Source: JAEUPI01 sp046348365 | GTDB taxonomy: Bacteria; Pseudomonadota; Gammaproteobacteria; Burkholderiales; Burkholderiaceae_C | Reading direction: 5' to 3' | Length of the DNA: 64,000 bases | Assembly (NCBI GenBank): GCA_046348365.1 | Contig: JAXMEL010000006.1 | Location: 155,813-219,812 of the forward strand | Shown: positions 43,986 to 51,664 of the stretch, piece by piece | How the letters are laid out: every line of letters starts with the position of its first letter | How positions within the stretch are numbered: position 1 is the stretch's first letter | The notes under the pieces: generated by a model | Database searches by the model: none | What the model saw: only the letters and a program-made list of their open reading frames with translations | Told to the model about the DNA's origin: nothing | Program-made: the position numbers and the translations under genes

Positions 43986-44213
43986 ATGCCGCCGCGCGCC
44001 CTTGCCCGAAGCGTCCTGCCACCGGCCGGTGCGGCGATCGACTTCGACTGGCGACTCGACAGCGCTGCGCCGCGGGTCGCTCCGAGCCCGGCGCACACGC
44101 TCGCGCTGCAATGGCATGCCGGCGATCGCCTGCGCGTGCGTGCGGCGGGCGGCGGCTTCGCCCGGCTGAAGGGCACCGCGTTCGCGCCGGCGACGGGCGG
44201 GAGCTGCAGTTGA
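43986..44213 (+). CDS. possible 75-residue leader gene overlapping uxuB start (uncertain)
   Basis: An open frame MPPRALARSVLPPAGAAIDF... whose TGA stop (44211-44213) overlaps the TTG start of the fructuronate reductase gene in the form TTGA, which would allow translational coupling. The ATG has no obvious ribosome-binding site. The predicted protein has no motif I recognise, although the strand-like pattern HTLALQWHAGDRLRVRAAGG resembles small beta proteins. The gap between 43830 and 44209 otherwise holds only the promoters for the divergent genes. It may equally be non-coding. Confidence 0.3.
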   Translation: MPPRALARSVLPPAGAAIDFDWRLDSAAPRVAPSPAHTLALQWHAGDRLRVRAAGGGFARLKGTAFAPATGGSCS

Positions 44214-45670
44214 ACGACGCCGCGAACTCCCCGGCGCGCCTGCACCCGCAGCGCCTGGCCGCGCTGCCGGCCGACGTGCAGCAGCCCTCTTACGACCGCT
44301 CGCGGCTGGCCAGCGGCATCGTGCACCTGGGCATCGGCGCGTTCGCGCGTGCGCACCTGGCGGTCGCGGTGGAGCGTGCGCTGGCGCAGCATCCCGATGA
44401 CCGGCGCTGGGGCATCGTCGGCGTGTCGATGCGGCAGCCCGACACGCACGACGCACTGGCGCCGCAGCAGGGCCTCTATACGCTGGCCGTGCGCGACGCT
44501 GAGCGCGACGGCGCGCCGCGCCAGCGCCTGCAGGTGATCGGCTGCCTGCGCGAGCTGCTGGTGGCGCCACGCGAGCCGCAGGCGGTGGTCGATCGCATCG
44601 CCGCGCCCGAGACGGCGATCGTGAGCGTCACGATCACCGAGAAGGGCTATGCCGCCAGCGGCGCCGGCAGCGCGGTGGACTTCATCGTGCGCGGCCTCGC
44701 GCAGCGGCGCGCGCAGGGCCACGGCGGGCTCACGCTGCTGTCGCTCGACAACCTGCCGGGCAACGGCCGCCAGCTGCACGATCGCGTGCTGGCAAGAGCC
44801 GTGAACGAGGAGCGTGCACTCACCGACTGGATCGACGCGCGCTGCAGCTTCCCGTGCTCGATGGTCGACCGCATCGTGCCGCGCACGACGCCGGCCGATG
44901 TGCACGCCGTGTCGGCTGCCCTCGGCCTGCACGACGCCTGGCCGGTGGTCGCCGAACCGTTCACCGACTGGGCGCTCGAGGATCGCTTCGCGGCCGGCCG
45001 GCCGGCCTTCGATGCCGCGCTCGTGCGCATCGTCGACGCCGCGGCGCCGTGGGAGCGGGTCAAGCTGCGGCTGGTCAACGGCGCGCATTCGCAGATCGCC
45101 TACCTCGGCGCGATGGCGCGCTGGCCCACGGTGGACGCCGCGCTAGCGCGGCCCGAACTGGCCGCGCATGTCGAGGCGCTGCTGCGCGACGAGGTCGAGC
45201 CCACGCTGGGCACGCTCGCCGGCTGGGACCGCGCCGCCTACCGCGCCGCGCTGCTGCAGCGCTGGCGCAACCCGGCGCTGGCGCATCGCTGTCAGCAGAT
45301 CGCGATGGACGGCTCGCAGAAGATCCCGCAGCGCTGGATCGCGCCGCTGGCCGAGCGCCTGGCGGCCGGCCAGGGCGTGGCGCGCATGGCCTTCGGCCTG
45401 GCGGCCTGGCTGCACTACCTGCGCGGCCGCGACGAATCCGGCGCGTCCTACCCGATCGACGACCCGCAGGCCGCGGCGCTGCAGGCGCTGCCGCTGGAGG
45501 CCGAGCCCGAGGCAGCGGCGCGTGCGCTGCTGGCCTTTGCGCCGGTGTGCGGGCCGCTTGCCGCAGCGCCGGCCGCGCAGGCCGCTGGTCTGGCCGCCAC
45601 GGTGGCCGCCCACCTGCGCGCGCTGCGCGAGCGTGGCGTGGTTGGCGCGTTGCGATCGCTCGGCCCGTGA
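44210..45670 (+). CDS. uxuB: fructuronate reductase / mannitol dehydrogenase family (UxuB-like)
   Basis: A 486-residue long-chain polyol dehydrogenase, the same length as E. coli UxuB. Visible blocks: RSRLASGIVHLGIGAFARAH (nucleotide fold), VSVTITEKGY, LLSLDNLPGNGRQL, CSFPCSMVDRIVPRT, EPFTDWALEDRF, and the catalytic K-x5-N-x2-H in KLRLVNGAHSQIAYLG. It reduces D-fructuronate to D-mannonate with NADH, which feeds mannonate dehydratase (encoded at 32961-34172). The start is TTG at 44210, after GGGCGGGAG; an upstream ATG would add Arg-rich non-homologous sequence. Mannitol or altronate dehydrogenase activity is less likely but possible. Confidence 0.87.
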   Translation: MNDAANSPARLHPQRLAALPADVQQPSYDRSRLASGIVHLGIGAFARAHLAVAVERALAQHPDDRRWGIVGVSMRQPDTHDALAPQQGLYTLAVRDAERDGAPRQRLQVIGCLRELLVAPREPQAVVDRIAAPETAIVSVTITEKGYAASGAGSAVDFIVRGLAQRRAQGHGGLTLLSLDNLPGNGRQLHDRVLARAVNEERALTDWIDARCSFPCSMVDRIVPRTTPADVHAVSAALGLHDAWPVVAEPFTDWALEDRFAAGRPAFDAALVRIVDAAAPWERVKLRLVNGAHSQIAYLGAMARWPTVDAALARPELAAHVEALLRDEVEPTLGTLAGWDRAAYRAALLQRWRNPALAHRCQQIAMDGSQKIPQRWIAPLAERLAAGQGVARMAFGLAAWLHYLRGRDESGASYPIDDPQAAALQALPLEAEPEAAARALLAFAPVCGPLAAAPAAQAAGLAATVAAHLRALRERGVVGALRSLGP

Positions 45671-45683
45671 GTACCATTCGGCC

Positions 45684-45697
45684 TTGACTTCGATCAG
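45684..45697. promoter_or_regulatory. FNR/DNR-type box upstream of the Crp/Fnr gene
   Basis: TTGAC-TTCG-ATCAG differs from the consensus TTGAT-N4-ATCAA at one base in each half-site and keeps the core TTGA-N6-TCA. It lies 71 bases before the Crp/Fnr start codon and would suit autoregulation. A second, better-formed palindrome stands before the oxidase operon (48199-48214). Confidence 0.45.
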
Positions 45698-45767
45698 TGT
45701 TCGGGCACAGCCGTGCTTCGACAATCCGCCCCTGGCCCGGGAGCGGGCGAGGGATGTGTCACCCGCG

Positions 45768-46469
45768 ATGGACCTCCAGCGATTCGATCTGCCGCGTTAC
45801 CTCTCGGTGCTGCCGTTGTTCAACGACCTCAGCCCCGACGAGCTGACGCGGCTGGCCGCCGGCTGCCAGCTGCGGCGCCTGGCCCGTGGCGACATGGTGT
45901 TTCGCGTCGGCGAGCCCTGCGAGGCCTTTCACGTCGCCGTGCTCGGGCAGGTGAAGCTGTTCGCGCTGTCGCCGGCCGGGCAGGAGAAGGTGATCGAGCT
46001 GATCGGCCCGGGCCAGAGCTTCGCCGAGGCGCTGATGTTCACCGGGCGGCCCTACATCGTCAGCGCGCAGACGCTGTCCGATGCGATCGTGCTCACGGTG
46101 AGCAAGGCCGCGGTGCTGGCCGAGATCGAGCAGGACCCGAAGTTCGCGCTGCGCATGCTGGCCGGGATCTCGCGCCGGCTGCACGGCCTGGTGCACGATG
46201 TGCAGGCCTATGCGCTGCACAGCGGCGCGCAGCGCGTGATCGGCTACCTGCTGCGCGACCAGGTGGTGGAGGACTGCGCCAGCGGCGAGGTCATCACCGT
46301 CTCGCTGCCGGTGAGCAAGGCCACCATCGCCTCGCGGCTGTCGCTGACGCCGGAGTATTTCTCGCGCGTACTGCACGAGCTCGAGGCCGCCGGGCTGATC
46401 GAGATCGACAAGCGCGACATCCGCATCCTCGACGCGCGGCGGCTGGCCGCGCACCAGCCGTTGCAGTAG
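45768..46469 (+). CDS. Crp/Fnr-family regulator, DNR/NnrR-like
   Basis: A 233-residue regulator. The N-terminal cyclic nucleotide-like beta-roll (about 15-125; GDMVFRVGEPCEAFHVAVLG, GPGQSFAEALMF) lacks the cysteine cluster of FNR, so it does not carry an oxygen-labile 4Fe-4S centre. The dimer helix and the helix-turn-helix (PVSKATIASRLSLTPEYFSR, VLHELEAAGLIEI) resemble DNR/NnrR, NO-responsive heme regulators that bind TTGAT-N4-ATCAA-type sites. Such sites are present before its own gene and before the heme-copper operon 2 kb downstream, making it the prime candidate controller of that operon. The NO link is inference. Confidence 0.85.
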   Translation: MDLQRFDLPRYLSVLPLFNDLSPDELTRLAAGCQLRRLARGDMVFRVGEPCEAFHVAVLGQVKLFALSPAGQEKVIELIGPGQSFAEALMFTGRPYIVSAQTLSDAIVLTVSKAAVLAEIEQDPKFALRMLAGISRRLHGLVHDVQAYALHSGAQRVIGYLLRDQVVEDCASGEVITVSLPVSKATIASRLSLTPEYFSRVLHELEAAGLIEIDKRDIRILDARRLAAHQPLQ

Positions 46470-46496
46470 CCGCTGCAGTAGCGGTGGCCGTGCGAA

Positions 46497-47399
46497 TCAG
46501 GGGTTGAGCAGCGGCTCGGCGCGCAGCGCCTGCACCGCGAGATCGACGAACGCGCGCACCTTCTGCGTCGGATGCCGGCCCTCGCGGTGCACCACGTGCA
46601 CCGGCAGCGGCGCTGTTTCGTGGCTGCCCAGCAGCACGCGCAGCCGCCCGGCCTTGACGGCCTCGGCCACCTGGAACCACGGCAGCCGCGTGATGCCCAC
46701 GCCGGCCAGCGCCGCCTGCAGCGCGGCCTCGTGCGTGGTGGCGTGCAGCCGCGCCTCGAGCTTCATCGTGCGCGCGCTGCCGCCCGCGAGCAGCCGCCAC
46801 TCGGCCGCCGGCGCCACGCCGCCGGCGGCGACGATGGCATGGCCGGCCAGCTCCTCGGGCGCATCGGGCGTGCCGCGCTGCTCCAGATACGCCGGCGCCG
46901 CGCAGACGACGCGCCGCACCTGGCCCACGCGCACGGCGGAGTGGCCCGAGTCGGGCACGTCGCCGATGCGCACCGCGGCGTCGACGCCCTCTTCGAGCAG
47001 CTGCACCACGCGGTCGAGGAACCAGCAGCTCACGCGCATCTCGGGGTAGCGCAGCAGGTACTGGCTGACCACCGGCGCGACGAAGCGCGCGCCGAACAGC
47101 GACGGCGCGGCCACGCTCAGGCGGCCCTTGGGCGCGGCGTGCGCGCCGCTGGCCGATTCGTCGGCCTCGTCGATCGCCTGCAGGATGCGGCGACAGTCCT
47201 CCGCGTAGCGGGCGCCGGCCTCGGTGGCGCGCACCGCGCGCGTGGTGCGTGTCAGCAGCCGCACGCCCAGGTGCGCCTCGAGCTCGTTGATCGCCCGCGT
47301 GACCGCCGGCGGCGACAGCCCCAGCCGGCGCGCGGCGCCGGCGAAGCCGCCGGCGTCCACCACCGCGGCAAACGCGCTCATCGCGTGCAGCATGTCCAT
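46497..47399 (-). CDS. LysR-family transcriptional regulator
   Basis: A 300-residue LTTR. The N-terminal winged helix-turn-helix is standard (MSAFAAVVDAGGFAGAARRL, then LSPPAVTRAINELEAHLGVR and LLTRTTRAVRATEAG). The C-terminal periplasmic-binding-like effector domain runs from about 90 to 300 (GRLSVAAPSLFGARFVAPVV, HEAALQAALAGVGITRLPWF). It is convergent with the Crp/Fnr gene. Its target is unclear: no divergent gene is adjacent, since the gene upstream is on the same strand. The ATG at 47399 is preferred; one at 47393 is also possible. Confidence 0.9.
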   Translation of the reverse strand: MDMLHAMSAFAAVVDAGGFAGAARRLGLSPPAVTRAINELEAHLGVRLLTRTTRAVRATEAGARYAEDCRRILQAIDEADESASGAHAAPKGRLSVAAPSLFGARFVAPVVSQYLLRYPEMRVSCWFLDRVVQLLEEGVDAAVRIGDVPDSGHSAVRVGQVRRVVCAAPAYLEQRGTPDAPEELAGHAIVAAGGVAPAAEWRLLAGGSARTMKLEARLHATTHEAALQAALAGVGITRLPWFQVAEAVKAGRLRVLLGSHETAPLPVHVVHREGRHPTQKVRAFVDLAVQALRAEPLLNP

Positions 47400-47568
47400 C
47401 TGGGGCCTCGTCGTTCGCGCCGATTGTGGCGGCAATCGACCACGGCCCAGGCGGCGTGCGCGCGCCGCTGCGCGCGCAAACGTCGCGCGCTCAGCCCTCG
47501 CGCGCGAGACGCGCTCGGGCCTTCGGCAGGCATTCGCCGGTCCGCAGTGGACCGGCTCGAGTCCGGCC

Positions 47569-47907
47569 TCAGGGTTTCGGTGCCGACGCGCGTTCGGCGG
47601 GCAGGCCGATCTTGCGCGCGCCCTTGCTCACCGCGCTGCCGGCTGCTTCGGCGCCGCGGCCCACCGCGTTGCCGGCGCGGCGCACGCCGCTGGCGGCGGC
47701 CTCGACGCCGCGCTCCACGCCGCTGGCCGCGGCCTTCACGCCGCGCTCCACCGCGCCGCCGACCTTCTTCGCGACGGTGGGCTCCTCGGCTGCCTTCTGC
47801 GTCGCCGCCTGCGCATGCGCCACAGGCGCCGACGCGGCCGACGCGACCGCCAGGGCCAGCGCCCAGCGTGCGAATGCGTTGCGGGGCGAGAGGGGCTGGC
47901 GCGTCAT
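47569..47907 (-). CDS. small exported Ala-rich protein with internal repeats, unknown
   Basis: A 112-residue protein with a signal peptide (residues 1-32, ending VAHA-QA). The mature part is a low-complexity series of near-repeats: VERGVKAAASG, VERGVEAAASG, VRRAGNAVGRG, EAAGSAVSKGARKIG. The 11-residue period and small amphipathic pattern suggest a helical, LEA-like or apolipoprotein-like chain. An AAGGA lies 8 bases before the ATG. It stands between the LysR gene and the promoter region of the heme-copper operon, pointing away from it. No assigned function. Confidence 0.6.
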   Translation of the reverse strand: MTRQPLSPRNAFARWALALAVASAASAPVAHAQAATQKAAEEPTVAKKVGGAVERGVKAAASGVERGVEAAASGVRRAGNAVGRGAEAAGSAVSKGARKIGLPAERASAPKP

Positions 47908-48310
47908 CGGCAGGTCCTTCGAGGGTCGGTCCGAGGGGTCATTGTCGCCCGTGCCCGCACGCCCATCACATGCCCCACGCGTTCGTCCATGAGGGCAAGC
48001 CCCAACAAGCGGCGCGCCGCCATCACCGGCATGGTATGACGGTGCAGTGCAGCATCGGGTGCATCGGGTGCGCGCGTCCTGCGAGGGACCCCTCTCGCGG
48101 CAAGGGCAACCGCGGGCGCAACGGTCGCAACGGCCCTCATGTGCCCAGGGTCAAGCCCGTTCGGCGTTGTGCCTTCGGCGCATCGGCCGCGCCATTTTCT
48201 TGAAGTGGTTCAAGTGCAGCCCCCAGGGGGATCCACAGAATCGTCCGCAGCGTGTCGCCACGGCGCGGCCGTGCCGTGTCGTCCCGACGTCCCTCAGCGA
48301 AGGAGCCACC
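47908..48310. other. promoter region of the heme-copper operon
   Basis: A 403-base divergent gap. It holds the CTTGAA/TTCAAG palindrome at 48199-48214, about 100 bases before the first gene of the operon, and a strong AAGGAG at 48299-48304 for that gene. Short direct repeats (GCATCGGGT twice near 48052-48071) are seen. I see no gene in the rest; a few open frames on both strands have neither start signals nor recognisable products. Confidence 0.6.
48199..48214. promoter_or_regulatory. Crp/Fnr-type palindrome upstream of the heme-copper operon
   Basis: CTTGAA-GTGG-TTCAAG is a perfect 6-bp inverted repeat with the 4-base spacing of FNR/DNR/Crp sites and the TTGA-N6-TCAA core. It is 97 bases before the first start codon of the operon and preceded by TTTT. 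A DNR-like regulator gene is 2 kb upstream. That this protein binds here is inference. Confidence 0.6.
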
Positions 48311-48472
48311 ATGAACCATCCGGTCAAAGACAACCCGAACGAGCCCGTGCCCTGGATGCAGCAGTTGCTGGACAACCCGTTCCTGTTGCTGTTCCTCGGC
48401 GTGATGGTGCCGATGCTGATGTACACGGTGTGGGGCGTCGTCGACATCCTCACGCTGCCCATGGCCAAGTGA
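48311..48472 (+). CDS. small one-helix subunit of the heme-copper complex (53 residues)
   Basis: A 53-residue protein (MNHPVKDNPNEPVPWMQQLL...) with a single hydrophobic helix (FLLLFLGVMVPMLMYTVWGV, about 23-42). It is the first gene of the operon, with AAGGAG ideally placed, and 10 bases before the CuA subunit. Small single-helix subunits (subunit IIa type) occur in B-type oxidases. By position and length that is the most likely role; the sequence itself is too short to prove it. Confidence 0.75.
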   Translation: MNHPVKDNPNEPVPWMQQLLDNPFLLLFLGVMVPMLMYTVWGVVDILTLPMAK

Positions 48473-48482
48473 AGGAGACATC

Positions 48483-49022
48483 ATGAGCGCCATCCTGCCG
48501 CCGTCGGAACGGCTCTGGTACAAGCACCCGATCGACCGGGTCGAGGGCACCTGGATCACCCTCGCGCTGATCTGGTGCCTGACGATGTTCTTCATGATGA
48601 TCGGCTGGCACATCTGGGGCAAGCAGAACCTCTCGACCGAAACCTACCGCACCACGCCCGAGAAGTTCACCGCCAAGGCCCAGGCGGTGGTCGACAAGTT
48701 CACCGTGCGCACCGAGACCGACCAGAAGACGCCGGTGGTGGCGCCGCCCGCGGGCAGCGACGTGTACATGATCGCGCGGCTGTGGAACTTCTGGCCCATC
48801 CTCGAGCTCGAGAAGGGCAAGACCTACAAGCTGCACCTCACCTCGCTCGACTACAACCACGGCTTCTCGCTGCAGCCGGCCAACATCAACATCCAAGTCG
48901 TGCCCGGCTTCGAGCACGTGGTCACCGTCACGCCGAACCAGAGCGGCACGTATTCGGTGGTGTGCAACGAATACTGCGGCATCAACCATCACACGATGGT
49001 CGGCCGCATCTACGTGAAGTAA
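48483..49022 (+). CDS. heme-copper complex subunit II with CuA site (ba3/B type)
   Basis: A 179-residue protein with one N-terminal membrane helix (TWITLALIWCLTMFFMMIGW, about 23-42) and a periplasmic cupredoxin domain. The CuA ligands are all present near the C terminus: CNEYCGINHHTM gives Cys-x3-Cys-x3-His-x2-Met, with the other His in LDYNHGFSLQP. It takes electrons from a c-type cytochrome or small copper protein and passes them to subunit I. The single helix and short length are typical of B-type enzymes. AAGGAG lies before the ATG. Confidence 0.92.
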   Translation: MSAILPPSERLWYKHPIDRVEGTWITLALIWCLTMFFMMIGWHIWGKQNLSTETYRTTPEKFTAKAQAVVDKFTVRTETDQKTPVVAPPAGSDVYMIARLWNFWPILELEKGKTYKLHLTSLDYNHGFSLQPANINIQVVPGFEHVVTVTPNQSGTYSVVCNEYCGINHHTMVGRIYVK

Positions 49023-49035
49023 GGGGGAGGCGAAC

Positions 49036-50733
49036 ATGTCCACCACCACCTATCGCACCTGCCCGCGCTCGGGCCTTCAGTTCGAGGCCCAGGCCGAGAA
49101 GCTGATGATCGCCAACGCGTTCGTCGCCGTCGTGTTCCTGCTCATCGGCGGCGTGCTCGCCATCGGCGTGGCGCTCACGCGCTGGCCGGCGATCCACTGG
49201 CTGCAGGCCGACACCTTCTATCAGGTGCTCACGGCGCACGGCATCGACATGCTGATCTTCTGGATCATCTTCTTCGAGATCGCGGTGCTGTACTTCGCGT
49301 CGTCGACGTTGCTGCGCTGCCGCCTGGCCACGCCCAACATCGCCTGGCTCGCGTTCGCGCTGATGCTGATCGGCGCGATCACCAACAACGTGGCGGTGTT
49401 CCAGGGCAGCTCCAGCGTCATGATGACGTCGTACGTGCCGATGATGGCCTCGCCGTCGTTCTACCTCGGGCTGATCCTGTTCGCGGTGGGCGCGCTGATC
49501 GCCTGCTTCGTGTTCTTCGGCACCCTGGTGGTGGCCAAGCGCGACAAGACCTACCAGGGTTCGGTGCCGCTGGTCACCTTCGGCGCCATCACGGCCGCGA
49601 TCATCGCGGTGTTCACCATCGCCTCGGGCGCGATCATCCTGATCCCGACCTTCCTGATGTCGGTCGGCATCGTCAAGGAGGTCAACCCGCTGATGTACCG
49701 CACGATCTGGTGGGCGTTCGGCCACTCGTCGCAGCAGATCAACGTGGCCGCGCACATCGCCATCTGGTACGCCGCTGCCGCCATCGCCTTCGGCGCCAAG
49801 CCGATGAGCGAGCGCGTCAGCCGCATGGCCTTCCTGCTGTACATCCTGTTCCTGCAGCTGGCCAGCGCGCACCACCTGCTGGCCGACCCGGGCCTGTCCA
49901 CCGGCTGGAAGGTCGTCAACACCAGCTACTTCATGTACTTCGCGGTGCTGGCCTCGATGATCCACGGCCTCACGATCCCCGGTGCGATCGAGGTCGCGCA
50001 ACGCCAGAAGGGCTACACCAAGGGCCTGTACGAATGGCTGCGCAAGGCGCCCTGGGGCAACCCGACGTTCTCGGGCGTGTTCATCGCCATCATCGGCTTC
50101 GGCTTCCTCGGCGGCATCTCCGGCGTGATGATGGGCACCGAGCAGCTGAACATGATCATCCACAACACGGTGTACGTGCCGGGGCACTTCCACGCCACGG
50201 TGGTCGTCGGCACCACGCTGACGTTCATGGCACTCACCTACTTCCTGCTGCCGGTGCTGTTCCGGCGCGAGGTGATCAGCCCGGGCCTGGCCAAGATGCA
50301 GCCCTACCTGTTCGGCCTGTCGATGTACTTCTTCTGCCTGGTGCTGATGGGCGCCGGCACGCTGGGCGTCTCGCGCCGGCACTGGGACATGGCCTTCGCC
50401 GGCAACCCGCTGGCCTACGAGTGGCCGGGCGCGGCGTACCTGATGATGGGCCTGGTGGGCATCGCCGGCATCGTGGCGATCGTCGGTGGTGCGATCTTCG
50501 TCTACATCACCGTCGGCACGCTGCTGTGGGGCCGCAAGCTCGACAGCGGCACGCAGAGCCCGAAGTTCACGCCGATCCCGCCGACGGCGCCCACCGTGGC
50601 CGCGCAGACCTACGGCTCGGCCGGCTTCGCGGCGCCGGGCACCTTCGCGCTGGCGATGGTGTTCCTGATCTCCTTCGTGCTCTACTACTTCATCAACTGG
50701 AAGTACCTGTCCACGCTGTGGGGTCTGAGCTGA
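49036..50733 (+). CDS. heme-copper catalytic subunit I, B-type lineage, lacking the cross-linked Tyr (candidate NO reductase)
   Basis: A 565-residue, ~13-helix protein. Heme ligands: His68 (VLTAHGIDM), His384 and His386 (VPGHFHATV). CuB ligands: His230 (WWAFGHSSQQ), His279 and His280 (ASAHHLLAD). In A- and B-type oxygen reductases a Tyr four residues after the first CuB His is covalently bound to it; here the residue is Gln234. This is the b(o/a)3-like group, and absence of the Tyr is a hallmark of NO-reducing members of the superfamily (cNOR, qNOR and more recently described types such as eNOR and sNOR). I therefore read it as either an NO reductase or an atypical O2 reductase. Heme O synthase and SCO genes follow. 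Confidence 0.85.
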   Translation: MSTTTYRTCPRSGLQFEAQAEKLMIANAFVAVVFLLIGGVLAIGVALTRWPAIHWLQADTFYQVLTAHGIDMLIFWIIFFEIAVLYFASSTLLRCRLATPNIAWLAFALMLIGAITNNVAVFQGSSSVMMTSYVPMMASPSFYLGLILFAVGALIACFVFFGTLVVAKRDKTYQGSVPLVTFGAITAAIIAVFTIASGAIILIPTFLMSVGIVKEVNPLMYRTIWWAFGHSSQQINVAAHIAIWYAAAAIAFGAKPMSERVSRMAFLLYILFLQLASAHHLLADPGLSTGWKVVNTSYFMYFAVLASMIHGLTIPGAIEVAQRQKGYTKGLYEWLRKAPWGNPTFSGVFIAIIGFGFLGGISGVMMGTEQLNMIIHNTVYVPGHFHATVVVGTTLTFMALTYFLLPVLFRREVISPGLAKMQPYLFGLSMYFFCLVLMGAGTLGVSRRHWDMAFAGNPLAYEWPGAAYLMMGLVGIAGIVAIVGGAIFVYITVGTLLWGRKLDSGTQSPKFTPIPPTAPTVAAQTYGSAGFAAPGTFALAMVFLISFVLYYFINWKYLSTLWGLS

Positions 50734-50767
50734 AGCGCTACGCTGTGGGTTGCGAGGGAACACGCGC

Positions 50768-51664
50768 ATGAACTCCACTGTGATGCCGGTCGATCGTTCC
50801 ACCGCCGGGCTCGTCCGTGCGGTGATCGGCATCTTCAAGCTGCGCATCGGCGTGCTGATCATGATCACCGCGCTCGCCGGGCTGGCGATCACCCCCGGCG
50901 CGGGCCTCGCGCCGACGCAGATGGTGGTGCTCGCGCTGGCGGTGCTGGTGGCCTCGGCCGCGGCCGGCGCGTTCAACCAGTACGTCGAGGCCGAAACCGA
51001 CCGCCTGATGGCGCGCACCCGCAGCCGGCCGTTCGCCACCGGCCTGCTGCGGCGCTCGCCGCTGTGGCTGGGCGTGTTCGCGCTGATGCTCGCCGGCGCC
51101 GTCGGCTCGGCGTGGTGGATGCTCAACGCCGTGTCGGCGGTGTTCATCTTCCTCGGCGCGTTCTTCTACGGCGTGGTCTACACGCTGTGGCTCAAGCGCC
51201 GCAGCTGGCTCAACATCGTGATCGGCGGTGCCTCGGGCAGCTTCGCGGTGCTGGCCGGCGGCGCGGCGGTGGATCCGTCGCTCGGCGCGCTGCCGCTGCT
51301 GCTGGCGCTGGTGCTGTTCCTCTGGACGCCACCGCACTTCTGGAGCCTGGCCATCGCCGGTCAGGCCGACTATGCCGCCGCCGGCGTGCCGATGCTCCCG
51401 GTGGTGGCCGGCACGGCACGCGCTGCGCGTGTGGTGTACGCGCACTCCATCGCGCTGGTGACGGCTTCGTTGCTGCCCGCCTTCTTCGGCGCGGGCCTCG
51501 TCTATGCCGTCGGCGCGGTGGCCGGCGGCGCGTATTTCTTGCGCCGGACGCACGCGCTCGCCAAGGCGCCGAGCCGGCAGACAGCGATGGCGGCGTTCTT
51601 CGCCTCCATGGTGCAGCTCAGCGTGTTGCTGGCTGCGGTGACCCTCGATGTGGTTGTTCGCTGA
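50768..51664 (+). CDS. ctaB: protoheme IX farnesyltransferase (heme O synthase)
   Basis: A 298-residue UbiA-superfamily prenyltransferase with about nine helices. The two Asp-rich loops are recognisable: NQYVEAETDRLMARTRSRPF (N-x3-E-x2-D-x3-R) and the second region FLWTPPHFWSLAIAGQADYA, with YTLWLKRRSWLNIVIGGASG between. It attaches farnesyl diphosphate to heme b, making heme O in the inner membrane. Its place inside the operon means the catalytic subunit uses heme O or, with heme A synthase (not in the window), heme A. Start at the ATG 34 bases after subunit I. Confidence 0.93.
   Translation: MNSTVMPVDRSTAGLVRAVIGIFKLRIGVLIMITALAGLAITPGAGLAPTQMVVLALAVLVASAAAGAFNQYVEAETDRLMARTRSRPFATGLLRRSPLWLGVFALMLAGAVGSAWWMLNAVSAVFIFLGAFFYGVVYTLWLKRRSWLNIVIGGASGSFAVLAGGAAVDPSLGALPLLLALVLFLWTPPHFWSLAIAGQADYAAAGVPMLPVVAGTARAARVVYAHSIALVTASLLPAFFGAGLVYAVGAVAGGAYFLRRTHALAKAPSRQTAMAAFFASMVQLSVLLAAVTLDVVVR

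Noticed and set aside
46470..46496. CCGCT/AGCGG stem between the Crp/Fnr and LysR genes as a terminator
   Set aside because: Only 5 base pairs and no T-run; too weak to list as a feature.
49036..50733. Simple annotation as ba3-type cytochrome c oxidase, O2-reducing
   Set aside because: The cross-linked Tyr position is Gln, so O2 reduction should not be assumed; I give the neutral heme-copper call with NO reductase as candidate.
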